A stretch of DNA of 64,000 nucleotides, from the NCBI GenBank assembly GCA_030248225.1, contig JASANE010028113.1, positions 1 to 64,000 of the forward strand. Reading direction: 5' to 3'. Below the pieces are notes generated by a model that saw only the letters and a program-made list of their open reading frames with translations, had not been told where the DNA came from and did not search any database. This document shows, piece by piece, positions 24,590-36,169 of the stretch (position 1 is its first letter; each line of letters opens with the position of its first letter). Source of the stretch: Trileptium ribeirensis. Its lineage: Eukaryota > Nematoda > Enoplea > Enoplida > Thoracostomopsidae. Both the position numbers and the translations under genes were made by a program.

Positions 24590-24735
24590 TCTATTTTGTT
24601 ATAACCGATGTTAAATCGGGAACTTTTGTTACGAAAAAGTGTTGAATTTCATTGTTTTTTCGCTGATCAAAAATTGGCAAAATCAAATCCACGTGCCAGA
24701 AATTATACCTTGTACCCGAGCAAAATTTTGACAAT
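24590..24735 (+). repeat. Diverged repeat, copy 1 (partner 30211-30351)
   Basis: Both pieces start TATTTTGTTATAACCGAT and share a TTTCCGCT-type stretch, an AATCCA(C/A)GT piece and an ACCTTGTA(C/T)C...CAAAATTT end in the same order over about 140 bp. The copies are 5.6 kb apart in the same orientation. Nothing else is known about them. Confidence 0.6.
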
Positions 24736-25606
24736 TTTCAGTTTGCAAAGATTCTTGTCTTTAATGCTTATGCAATTGGCATACTAGTATTCAGTGTTCG
24801 CGAACATATTTAATGCAATAGTGACCTCGCAAAAAATCGATCCTATAGTTAAATTCTTAGTGTTGCCGTACTATACATCTTTCATTTAAATACGACAAAT
24901 TATCGTTCTCAAAAATCTCGGCAATTTTAACCGAAATTTCGCAAACGCCAAATGGCTAGATTTCGGTCGTAGGAGCACTGTGATTGCGAACAGTGTTACT
25001 CCAGATTTCAATTAAAACAAACAGTTCGGTAACAATTTTTATACGAATTAAAAATAAGACGATTGGTGGCGTCACCTTAAGTTTACTCGCGTGTAGTTCT
25101 CGAAAATCAACTAACCTGCGATGCGTTCACGGAGAGAAGTAAGAATTTTGTTTTTGTTTTGCCGAACACTGTTTGAGGGATGCCCGATTTTATAAGCCTA
25201 CTTATATTTAGTGATTTAAAGTAAATAATTTTTTAAAGTTAACGAATTTTCTACTATACACCTAGAATATGACCAAGAAATAAGCGAAATCTGTGTCAAA
25301 AAAATTTATCTTCGGCGAATTGGAAGGAAGACATGTGGTGGTCTCCACAGGGGCAGACGTCTACCCAGAAGGAAAACTTTTCTGCGCCAATTGTGCCACC
25401 CACTTTTGTGCTGTCACGCCAGAGCCAAAACGCCGCCGCACAATAATTTGCATGTGCTGATTCCAAGTTTATCGACATGATTCTGCCATTTGCAGTAAGC
25501 GAGGTCTCTCTTGCGACCTACTTCTGCGTCTGAATTCTCTCAGTTGGCAGTTGGGACCACCAGTTTCATGAAACCATTTCCACATTCGTAGAAAAGTCAG
25601 AAAATT

Positions 25607-25987
25607 GCTGAGCTGTCCACAGTAGGGGGAGTTGGATAGGTGGGAACGGAAGCCCATTTTCCAACCCCCCCAATGTTGGTGAGATTTCTCTCATGGCCGC
25701 CCCCCACTCGATGGAAACTCCCATGTTCAACAAAATTCAAAACTTTTTATGTTTTAAAAGTGACGTTAGTTGTATGAGAAATTTTTTAAAACATTAGCAC
25801 CATTTCCAATGGTAAAACGTCCTCTTATACCTTAAAACACATGCAAGGCAATAAAACTATATGAAAAAATGAAAATATTTAGTGCTTTAAGTAAAATATA
25901 TTCCCCTGCTTTGAAATCCCCCAAAGAATGAACATGAGGGTCTCCAGAACTTCCCCCGACTTATCCGAGGACTGTGGACAGGTCAGA
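25607..25987 (-). mobile_element. Small inverted-repeat transposon (MITE), copy 2, inverted
   Basis: The ends are CTGAGCTGTCCACAGT and ACTGTGGACAGGTCAG. Read in reverse complement it is related along its length to the copy at 21881, including the CCCATGTTC and AATATTT landmarks. It is more diverged, and no clear target duplication is visible. The two copies lie head-to-head inside the spacer, 3.3 kb apart. Confidence 0.7.
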
Positions 25988-28900
25988 CTTATGCGTAAAA
26001 TTTATAAGCAGAAAAATGATTTTTTATTTCGTTTATAGAATTAAAGGTATGCGGAGTTGTGATACGCGCATAATGCGGGGTTGTGGTACAGTGGTAGTCC
26101 AAGAGCTTTTGTCTTCATGTACGCTGGTTCAGAAATTAAGCTTAAAGAGAATGCTTTTTAGAATAAACCTAAAAATCACTGATGTCTGTCCAACTGCAAT
26201 GACTTTCGGGATATTGACTTCATCTTATTTGTTCGACTGCGACCTCTACCTTCGATTCCTCCATGAAACGGGACTCTTTTTGCGATAAAACTACAACCTT
26301 GAGATTTTATGGACAGCGTAAAATCCAGTACAAAACTTCTTCAAAACTTTTATCCCTTATTCTAAGATGTTTCACTTTAGTGATAACTACCGATGGTTTC
26401 CCGACGGACCTTTGGTCACAACAATATTTACCCCGTGCCAGACCCGAGGTGTGAGTGGGGTGAGAATACCTGTGACAAATGCAAACCACGACAATGCCGA
26501 GGGCATTTTTTTGAGGGGTATGTTGCATTTTTACAACTGCTGTGGAATGTAATTTCAATAAATCACATGGGTGTTGCAAAGTTAATCTGGTGATATATAT
26601 CATGTTTGCTAAAATTAATGCTATGTTAATTATTGCCGGTTTTGCTGTAGAATTCGTCAGAATTTGCGTTATAATGTATCTTTTGTTTTAATAATTGTTT
26701 GGTAGCTTCTCAGTGTGTGTCATTTACGGCATAATACTTTGCTAATTAAACGTTGTTCACTAATGCGTAATAATAGCGGACAACACATCAATGGTCTGTG
26801 GCAGCGCACGCGTTGGGATCCGAGTCGTAGCCAGTTTAGCCTGTTTATAGTTTGATTTATACACAGCCACTAATGCTGCTTATGTGCATTCTGCGCTACG
26901 AGTAGTATAGGGTCCAGCGAAAAGGCACAGATGTTTTTGAGCTTCTGCTCTGATAAAGTGAGATTAAAGATCTCGAAACAGGTGTTGATAATTGGGAAAG
27001 AAAAGACGTATGAATTAAAAAAGTTCTATCTTGGAAAAAGCCCAGCTCTAGTTGTATAAATTTATATTCTTTAATATGAATAAATGTTATGTTTAGGTAA
27101 AGCCGCAGTTGATTCAGAGGTTTCCAACTATGACGGACAAATGAACAAATGAGGGATCCGCCATCCGTTATGATTAAACGCCATGTTAATAAGTGTGTTG
27201 AAAACGGGTTGGACCCGTTTAAAGATGTTGCAGAAATTGCAAAGAGATGTATGCTTTTCGAGCAACAAACCCGATGGGCTATCGAACATGAGATGGAAAA
27301 GCGCCGAGGTACGTTCATTTTTGCACAATGTTTTATGTCGGAGGTGCGGTTGCTATAATGAATGCCGTTAAGGCGTTCATTTGCAGAAACATTATTCAAA
27401 CATAACGTTTTCCAGTCGTGGTGTATCGGCAGTGTTGTAACGAAATTTGGTTGAGAAATTTCGACTTCTAGTTTTTCATTTGTTTACAATTATGTTTATC
27501 ATTGGTTGGTTGGTTTTATATTGCTTTCAGGACTATGTCACAGTCTGAACAAAAAACAATTTTTACAACGGATCATGAAAATTCTGGGAATACGTAAATT
27601 TTCAAAATAATCTTTGTGGAGTTGTGTATTGTCCTGGAGATTTCTTGCTTCAAATAACAAACTTCAGATGCCATAAACTTCGGACTTATTGACAGAAATT
27701 ATGCACTTTTAAGACTGTTTCGTGTTACTTGCAACTTGATGGGTTTTGTATTATACCGCATCTCTGTCAATATTTCATTATTATTTTATTTACTCAACTT
27801 GTTATAGTTTTATTACAGTGCCACTTCTTATATAAACAAATTCTGCAGGATTTTAAAGAAAAGTTTAACGCTGTTGGGTTAGCCAGAAATCGTTACACTA
27901 TTAATTATGTGTGCTGCGTCTTCAGGTTATTGTAATTTTATTCGCTTCACCATGGAGATTCATTAATTTTAAAATATATGGTATGCTTTACATCTGTCGC
28001 ATTTGACTAAACCTTTTCAGAAATGTTTCCGCACAACGAAAAATCGCTAACATTTACTAATCGAGATGCTATTTATTACTATAGTTTTCGCAAATAGAAT
28101 TAATTAGTCCTTCTGTGCTTTACGTCATTTTTGCAACGTAGCAACCAAGCGGTTACCAACGATTTTTGGAACTATGTGTCTTGAAACTTGCATTGAGCAG
28201 TCTGAACGGTCCTGAGTCAAGTAGTGTTCAAAATTGATTATTTGGATTCACCGAAACCTTTTTGAAATTATTCTCTTAAAGGTTTTCCTGACAGCATAAC
28301 AGCCAAACAGTAAAATCTGCTATCCAGTTAATTTTAGATCAACAGTTGACATCGCGTAGACGACATCGTATGTTTGACGTTACGAAACAAATACAAATTT
28401 GTCTCACGAGATTAAATAAAGATGATTATAAGGAATGCTAGCGCATGTATGATATTCCATAACATGATATCCAACGATTGAGGTAGTGGTTTTTCGGAAT
28501 CAATGTGGTATATGGAACGATGGCTTAACTTTTGGAATAGATATCTATTTGTAACCGCTTTGTTTATCGGTGGTAAAAGCAACCAAATTAGGTTTAACTT
28601 GCATGCAGGGTGTTGAAAAAATATAAAAGTGTATAAAACTGAAATAAGTCACATGACGTTAGCTGGGTCATTTAAATCATTGATGGCAGAATTTAATTCT
28701 ATATTCGAGAAATGGGATATTTTTAAACTCCCCACGTCGAAGTTGGTCAACTTGGGATTTGTCTTAGGCTTAGAATATATGATAAATGGGCAACAACTTC
28801 TTAACCCTTGCGGTAATTGACTGTTTGGTCTCAGTGCGATTCGAATGATATATAAATAGATTTATGCAGTAAAATTTTGAATACCGAGGGAAAGACCATT

Positions 28901-30210
28901 GGGAACTCGAACAATACTTTGAAAAAATCTCATAAAACTTACCGAAATTATTATATTCTGAACTAACTGCTTACACTGAGTCGAATAAGTATAAAATTAT
29001 CACTGTATTTTCAAATTGACCCATTTCGACCTGGGGGAGTGTGGCTAAAGCAACATACCTGAGAATTGTGTTGCAGCCAAAAAATAATGTGTTGATTTTC
29101 GTAAACCACGTTGTCACGGCTCAACGTATAGCATTAATCCAACGGTATTAAGTCACGAAAACTGACGGATTGGTCTATTTTTATAACGAATTAAGTTTAA
29201 CTATGCAACATAAACTACGCAGTATATGTTTCACCGAACACGATAAAGTAGAATTTCGCTTTACACCTCAAAATATGAAGACCACCGCTTACGTATAAGT
29301 TACGATCACAACAGCGTGGTGAGTACACAGACCTAAAAAGAAAATGAGCTCAATCATAAGTATATGCTCATTTTCCAGAAGCTTGTTTTCTCGCGACGAA
29401 AGTATTAAGATATCAATTATATCGTTAATATTACATTATGTGGCAAATAATAGTATCAAGTTTATTAATGATGCTATAAAGATATTATTGCCTTGTTGGC
29501 GAAATGGGTAGTTGATATAAGTCCGCTACACAAGTCTAGTGCGAGTCAGAGATAAAGTCGAGATTCGGGGTTAGTTATTGTCACATCGCTGTTTGGGGCA
29601 CGATGTCTGACTCGGTCTATTTCAAAAGCCTAACGCACTCTATTCAAACTAACAGCTGCTTCATAAATACAAATATGGATGTGATGTTGGTAGAATAGCG
29701 CCGTCAGTAGAACATGGAAATGGAATTGAAAGACCTGGACAGCATTATGTTTCGTTTTCGCATGCAAACTGTATGCAAGTACACCCACACTGTTGTGTTT
29801 CATAGATCAACGTCTTTAAGACACATTTAAGTAGATTACATGTTATTTAAACGCTTTACCTTTATCCAGCGCTGTGGTTGTTGGATAAAAATGCAATGTT
29901 TATTCGTTTGCAAACCCGCAGCTTGCTAACTTGTGGTATCCGCTTGATATAAAGCTATTTTCGATGACCATTCCTTTGCTGCTTCGTAGAATTAGTGGCG
30001 CTTGGCTGCTTACGGAGGTGGAATTGCCACTGGGTCACAAAATTCATACCATTTACGTTTCATTTCTGGCGTGAGATTAAAAAAATTGTAGTAATAACGC
30101 AATTTGATAATGTCAAAATATTTTTCCACCGGTTGCCTGGACGATATTTTAGGTGCTGAAGCAAGCACCTAACAAATTTGTAATGCTTGAGTGAACTTAC
30201 GGTGACCCCA

Positions 30211-30351
30211 CTAATATTTTGTTATAACCGATATCGATGCCCAAACCTTTATTACAGAAAAACCTCAATTTTATTTGGTTTTCCGCTAACAGAAAATTTA
30301 TAAAATGAAATCCAAGTATTAGAAATTTAACCTTGTATCTAATCAAAATTT
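30211..30351 (+). repeat. Diverged repeat, copy 2 (partner 24590-24735)
   Basis: This is the second member of the repeat pair in the spacer. It begins TATTTTGTTATAACCGAT and ends AATCAAAATTT. The identity drop suggests an old duplication. Confidence 0.6.
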
Positions 30352-30494
30352 CTTAGAATACAATGCAGGCCCATTATTTCGGTATGTTATACAGTAGTTT
30401 TCTGCTATTATTCTTTAGAATGGAGAGTAAACTATAGTTTAACGCAGGGTAAAATTGAGTATGGCTTTTCAGGAGTAGCCTGGTTTTAGAACTT

Positions 30495-31166
30495 GAGACG
30501 GGTGGCTCCAACTATAGTTTTGTACACTAATCATGAAAATATTTGATCATAGTTTCCTTTATAAATTCAATAAATGTTTTGTTATGTTAAAGTTGTTCTT
30601 TTGTTGAGCAGCTACAAAGTAGTCGCCTGTATAGATGTATATACATACATAAGGTTCGAAGTCTCAGGGGGTTAGAGGGTTGCCAGGTAGGGGTATTTTT
30701 CATACTCAATTTTTTTTATTTTACAAGTTATCCCCTAAAATTTGACAACAGCCTGTTTCTGCGCTCCCTGGGCGGGGAGGGTGGATGCACCGCCTTAGTG
30801 GGGTTTAAAGCTTTGACTACCTCTCAGAATGAGACGGGTGGCTCCAACTATAGTTTTGTACACTAATCATGAATATATTTGATCATAGTTTCCTTTATAA
30901 ATTCAATAAATGTTTTGTTATGTTAAAGTTGTTCTTTTGTTGAGCAGCTACAAAGTAGTCGCCTGTATAGATGTATATACATACATAAGGTTCGAAGTCT
31001 CAGGGGGTTAGAGGGTTGCCAGGTAGGGGTATTTTTCATACTCAATTTTTTTTATTTTACAAGTTATCCCCTAAAATTTGACAACAGCCTGTTTCTGCGC
31101 TCCCTGGGCGGGGAGGGTGGATGCAGCGCCTTAGTGGGGTTTAAAGCTTTGACTACCTCTCAGAAT
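30495..31166 (+). repeat. 336-bp tandem duplication
   Basis: The unit 30495-30830 is repeated at 30831-31166 with only a few changes (for example CATGAAAATATT against CATGAATATATT, and ATGCACCGCC against ATGCAGCGCC). Both start GAGACGGGTGGCTCC and contain a GC-rich CCTGGGCGGGGAGGG core. It is a recent event. I recognise no gene in it. Confidence 0.95.
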
Positions 31167-31915
31167 GAGACATGGGATCTGAGCCTCACACGGATATTCC
31201 CCCCGTGACCATATATGTCGAAGGTCCTTTGGCTTAGGTAGTTGGGCTAGAGGGTCGGCCGTGAAGTCTTATTGGAAAGATCGTCAGCGCTCCGACTATT
31301 GCCGCTTTTCCCATTTTTCGCTATAATTTTTCGTGCGAATAAGGGGGAGGGTTTATATCGCTTGAGAGGGGTCCAACCCTAAGCTTCGTAACCACCCTAT
31401 CGAAAGCCATGAGGTATATATAGCTGCCTATGCTTAGCCACTTAAACAGACTTGTATGTTTTGCAAAATACGTCCAAATTTACCTCTGCAAACGCAACGT
31501 TGTAGAATATAATGGTATAGTTCGAGCGGTAATACCACTCGTCAAGGATTTAGAATAATGTAAAGCTAAAAACAAACTGAAGTTTTGTTATGTTCGTGGA
31601 ACGACTGTAAACACTTTCTCGGGTTGCTTAATCTAAAACCGTTACATATTTCAAAGAAAAATTAATATTCGCGAATCTCGAGTAAAGGCGCCTGAACCCA
31701 TAGGGTATGTAAAGCAACGACAACTTTTTTTAGCAATTATAGCTAAATTCTGGAAAATAGTTGTCTGTAGCTGTGTTGGACATTTTTCAATAATTTTTGT
31801 GACGTGTTTGCAAAACCAGACAGTCTCGCTAGACTGCTAGGATTTTCTTATTAGTTAGATTGGCTTCTTCGCGGACATAGCTAAGTCACGCTGCACACAA
31901 CTTAATGTAAACGAC
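31167..31915. other. Non-coding end of the spacer
   Basis: No gene is recognised. A GC-richer patch (about 31190-31420) is followed by AT-rich sequence up to the second GHW module at about 31922. Confidence 0.5.
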
Positions 31916-32344
31916 TCATTAGAGGCCGGGGAAGACCGTAGAGGACACTGGCCAGGAGAAGGGAGGCGTTGGGAAATGAGCCGTCCCGGTGGCCCGAGCT
32001 CCGTTCAAAATTGTAATTTATATGCAGGATCAAACTCGTGTAGAGCCCGATCCCTAAGTGTAGGTACCGTGGGATCTGACCAGGTCGGAAACTGCGGTTT
32101 GAGTCTGTCGTCGCATAGTCAATCCAACCGGCAGGTGAACATGTGTGCGTTCGAATCTGAGTCGGCCGGAACCGATGCCTCCAGCGTGTTTGTAGAACCG
32201 GGAAGAGAAGCTGTGCCGCCCGTGAGTGAAAAGGGTTCCGAGCCACATGGAGACAAAATTAAGCCGAGTGCCGAAAATATTCCTGGTGTAGGTGATCAGG
32301 GTAGTCGAGCAACAATGAGCCTAATCTTGAATGGTGAGGATTAA
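31916..32344 (+). CDS. Short Ser-rich ORF with GHW module, after the spacer
   Basis: The open frame (ATG at 31976, with upstream in-frame codons from about 31922) encodes a Ser/Gly-rich piece ending in SLILNGED. Upstream of the ATG it reads GEDRRGHWPG, the counterpart of GENRKGHWSG at the end of the ORF on the other side of the spacer. Both are followed by a TTCAAAATT stretch. It ends in a stop both with and without the SINE that follows. It is probably a part of the Gag-side or Env-leader reading frames. Function unknown. Confidence 0.45.
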   Translation, partial: SLEAGEDRRGHWPGEGRRWEMSRPGGPSSVQNCNLYAGSNSCRARSLSVGTVGSDQVGNCGLSLSSHSQSNRQVNMCAFESESAGTDASSVFVEPGREAVPPVSEKGSEPHGDKIKPSAENIPGVGDQGSRATMSLILNGED

Positions 32345-32619
32345 AAGGATAAAGATGCAATTGGCACTAGGTGACAATCCGGGTTGTTATGCCGAAGCAT
32401 TGTGTGCAGGCTGGCCATGATGATTGCCCATTACACCACCCATCATCTTATCCGCCTAGACCAAAGTCTAGTACCTGTTTAACGCATAGGTACTGCGAAG
32501 CAATTGTGGCTGAGTCCCTTGCCCAAGGAGATTAGCGCGACCATGGATTCGAACTCCCCACTTCACGATTATGAAGCAGGCGCCCTAACCACTCGGCCAC
32601 GCCGCCATGGTGAGGATTA
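32331..32619 (-). mobile_element. tRNA-derived SINE with 13-bp target duplication
   Basis: The body is 32344-32606 in minus orientation, flanked by the exact duplication ATGGTGAGGATTA at 32331-32343 and 32607-32619. Read on the minus strand, the 5' end is tRNA-like: A box TGGCCGAGTGG and B box GTTCGAATCC, with a CAT anticodon-position triplet. It ends in an ATCTTTATCCTTT tail. It inserted into the giant element just before the env-like frame. No SINE family name can be given without a search. Confidence 0.92.
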
Positions 32620-32754
32620 GGCATTGAAGCCAAGGAAACAAGTAATAACCTAATACTGGATCAATGGAACCAATAACTGCCAATACAAGCTCGAATATTA
32701 TGATTGTGACTGCAATGGCACCAGGAATAAGGGCAAACGCCCGGTAGCCGAATT

Positions 32755-35700
32755 GTGGAACAATTGGCAACACAACCAGAGATAGTAACCTGTTACCTAA
32801 GCAGAGAAATAGTGAAGGAAATTGGATATGGAACAACCGGATTGCCTGTTAACCTGATGGACGTAATTGAACAGACACTGGCCACACCTAGATCATTGCG
32901 AATTAGACCGATTTGGGAGCCCACTGATGCGAACCCCACCCCAGAACTTACCAGCGATCCTATAGAAATACCTGAACAGGCCACGCATCCACTAAGCACG
33001 TAAACTAATGCACAACACAATCTTGATCTCGCGCTAAGAAAGATGTTTTCGAGGGGTCTCACCGAAGAGAAGGTAGAGCCCCTAATTCTGCAGGGATTGC
33101 CCAACGAGGAGCGTTTGATATTACTGGGTCCGCAGTCCGAATTCGCAGACACGATTATAACCTTGGGACCTGGGAAAGTGCCCCGTTATTCATTCATATC
33201 CCCTCGACTACGCCCGGGAAGAGAAAGGGTACTCGCAAGGGCTTTATTTTATCGGAGAGTCATGGCTGTGTCGGAGCGGATATGTCGAGCCCATCAGTTG
33301 CTCAGGGCCCAAGCAGCTGGAACGGCCCTACTGGAGCGACGGCGGCACGCTGCCGTTGCGTCCTGGCTGTTAGGGTTCGCATCTCCGTTCTTGCACACTA
33401 TGGCGGGGATACATGTTAGCAGCAGTATGGTGAGGCACCTCGAGGGCTTGCTGGAATTAGTTGCCCGGGTGTTAAACTCAATGAGTATTGCCGAGGCCAT
33501 TACTGAAATATACCGTTCTCAGATTCCCATCCATCAGACATGCCAGGCGTGCGAGGGACAACACAACACAAATTTTATGCCCACCAGCGGTTGCGCTTTT
33601 GTCACCTATCACGGCGAGTGGGACTATACGGGGAATTTGCCTGCCGAATATGGCATAGTCCGACGCAACGGAACTATTACCATCCAACCAAATCGTACAT
33701 ATGGGTTGCACACAGCTTCTGAGCTGACCACATACAGGGAACTTAACTTAGAATGGTTAGAAACTGTGACCAGTGCGCTGTACTTGTTGGACTGCCTCGT
33801 TACTGAATGTGGCGAATCCGGTCCCGTTGCACCGGTGCTGTCCATCGATCATATTATATATGCAGTAATGGCGAATGCTCTTATCCGAGATGCGGGTAGT
33901 AAGCGGAAGCGTGAGGTGCTGATATATCTAAGGTTATTGTGGGTGCGCCTTCCCGCGCAAAATATCTGGCAAACTGATCCAGACGACCACATGGACGCAG
34001 GCTCTATTGTCATTCCGGACGCGGACATAACATTCATCGACGAGGAGGAGCTCGAGAGCGAGTTGAGTACAGCGCCCAGTGATTTGAGCGAGGACGAGTT
34101 TAACATGCCCGCTATCGCGACGCTCGACTCGGACGACGTGGTTTCCGACCTGGACTCACTCCCGGACAATGACGGTCTCGAAGACGAACCGTATGTTGAC
34201 GTAACTGAGGGTGGCCGAGCAATGCTGACCAGGTCGGTACGGCCCTTCTCAAACAGACTAAGCCAACGATGTGCAGCAGCTGCAGAATTGTGGAGCCGAG
34301 GGATTAGGTTCATGGGGATAATGCTTTTCCTGCTTGTCGTCCAACAATTGGGTCAAACCCAAGCAATCGCCACGACATTTTCGGATCAGTTAGCACGCTT
34401 AGGAGCCATGGTTAACCAACAAGTGGGCACCTTGATCGAACCACAGGGCCTGGTAATAACAGCCTCCCGATTCACTTTTCCACCAATCGTTTTGCGATTG
34501 TCCCTAGATGGGCTGCAACCGAGCAGGCAAGCAACCGGGATGGCCTGGTGTGTCTACACCCCAAGGGGTAAACCATGCCTGGGAAACTGTTGTCCCAACC
34601 CGAATTGTACTACAAATGCGGACTTACAACGTAAGATTCAAGAGTTGGAACAAGAACTAAGGAGCACATATCAAGGCGTGTTAGACACGAGTTACTACAT
34701 GGCTCTAATGCGCGAATACTGCGAAGCGAACGTTCATTTTTGGGAAGAGCCTAAGGCCCGTTAGAAAAGGTTTCTCGCTGCACTAACCGGAGCTGCTGGC
34801 GTGGTTACAGGATTTTTAGGAGTAGGGGTAGCCTTTACAAATGCAGTGCATCTAAAGGACCTGAATAAACAGGTGATAGCATTATCTAAGGAAATGCGAA
34901 ACACTTACAGTGTGGCCCAGGACAACTCGCGAGCGATCCTGAAATTAACAGGTAACGAGGAGCTTTACTCCTTCTTGCACCATGAGATGCAGGAAGTGGT
35001 TGGCATGATAGAACAAGTTAGGTGCCAGCAATAGCGCTACGTGACAGATGTACACCGCGAATTGGTAAACCACTTGTTTTGAAACAGCCTGCGCTCTTCG
35101 GTTGACGCCGTCGTGGAGGCCATCATGAGCGGGCAGCTATCACCAAAGGTGGTGGATGCCGCGACACTAAAGCGTGTATTCGAAAAGGATCCGATAAAAG
35201 GGCAAACCATACTAATACACGAGCCGGCGCTAGCCTACCAATTTGGGCAAATTTACCCAGTGCACATTGACCTGGGCACGTTTAAGTTTGCATTCATTTT
35301 AAGGGTACCACTAGTTACGTCGGACGACGTCTGGCCTTATTTCCGGATATACAACGTTGGTTGGAACGCACCAAAGCGTAGTGCACACATGAGACTACCT
35401 CTGCCAGAATACGCCACGCGAGTTGAACAGGCACGATATGAGGTGTTGAACCTGCACGCATGCAACACGCGACCCGGCATTGCTTTTTGCGAAGTTCACG
35501 CTTTGGCCACCGATCATTCTTCACGCTGTTTGGATTGGATCATCACGGGCGAAGACGCTCCAGATGACACACGCCGCATATGCAGGAACATCGCATTGGT
35601 CGGACCAATGGTCAACCATACCGATGTGTACATCACCGCGCAAGGAGTATGTATTAATCCGAACCGCTGAGCCCAAAGCCATGGTCTCCAAGCAAAAGCA

Positions 35701-36124
35701 CCTCAGCCATGTTACTCGCGGAGAAACCATTAAGATACCTGAAAATGGAGTAATATGGTTGTCTCGCAGCAATTACACCAAACTAGTGGTCGGGCCACTA
35801 ATGCTCGCTAGTACATTAGACGCCCAAGAGGTCACCGTTTACATTGGACCTAACATCACCATACATGACTTCCCAGATATTCCTCTTAGACCTATTACCT
35901 GGAGCTCATTAGAACACGCCAAGGCCACCAACCTACAAGTCCAACAGATAGCTGATGAGCAGCTGAAGAAGGTAATCGACTTTCCGTACATTACGACAAC
36001 GGGAATAGCTCCTTACCTTTGGATGCTTGTCGTGCTAGTAGTTGTGGGCATAGGGGCAATAATTTACTTTAGGAAGAAAGCGGGCTTCTGCCCGAAATGC
36101 ATAAAAGGACGCCTACAGCGCTGA
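32755..36124 (+). pseudogene. Envelope-like fusion glycoprotein, upstream of pol, broken
   Basis: One frame (opening at 32755) runs to 35670 with stops at 33001, 34762, 35032 and about 35078, then continues in the +1-shifted frame to 36124. Parts in order are a leader of about 420 residues with an acidic stretch (EEELESELSTAPSDLSEDEF); a hydrophobic segment at about 34312-34370 that could be an internal signal peptide; a Cys-rich surface part (CLGNCCPNPNC); a furin-type R-x-K-R site at about 34759-34770 whose x codon is now TAG; a Gly/Ala-rich fusion-peptide-like start; a heptad-like helix; a second Cys-containing part with potential N-glycosylation sites; a transmembrane helix (36020-36073); and a short tail with CPKC. 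This layout is that of a class-I-like retroviral or errantiviral Env. Its position before protease and RT is unusual. Confidence 0.75.
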
Positions 36125-36169
36125 TGGAGACAACGACTATGCAGTCAGACGGACTCAAGAAGACTTGAA

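Larger units (their letters stand above)
21070..31915. other. 10.8-kb AT-rich spacer inside the giant element
   Basis: No recognisable gene occurs in almost 11 kb. Base composition is clearly more AT-rich than the coding parts on both sides. It holds two related inverted-repeat elements (21881-22262 and 25607-25987), a diverged repeat pair (24590 and 30211) and an almost exact 336-bp tandem duplication (30495-31166). It is flanked by two copies of a GE(N/D)R(K/R)GHW module. It could be native non-coding DNA of the element, as some giant LTR elements carry, or foreign DNA inserted and captured between repeated modules. Short ORFs up to 167 codons (for example 26896-27399 minus) show no motif. 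Confidence 0.65.

Noticed and set aside
26053..26110. tRNA-Gly-like piece (GTGGTACAGTGGTAG)
   Set aside because: It has an A-box-like stretch but no proper B box or acceptor pairing.
26896..27399. 167-codon minus-strand ORF in the spacer
   Set aside because: No recognisable motif, shadow ORFs on the other strand, and AT-rich non-coding surroundings.
29487..29560. tRNA-like sequence (TTGGCGAAATGGG)
   Set aside because: Only a weak A-box resemblance, with no B box at the expected distance.
33043..34311. Reading the 420-residue env leader as a capsid or enzyme domain
   Set aside because: I found no convincing capsid, zinc-knuckle or catalytic motif. A single CQAC pair is not enough.
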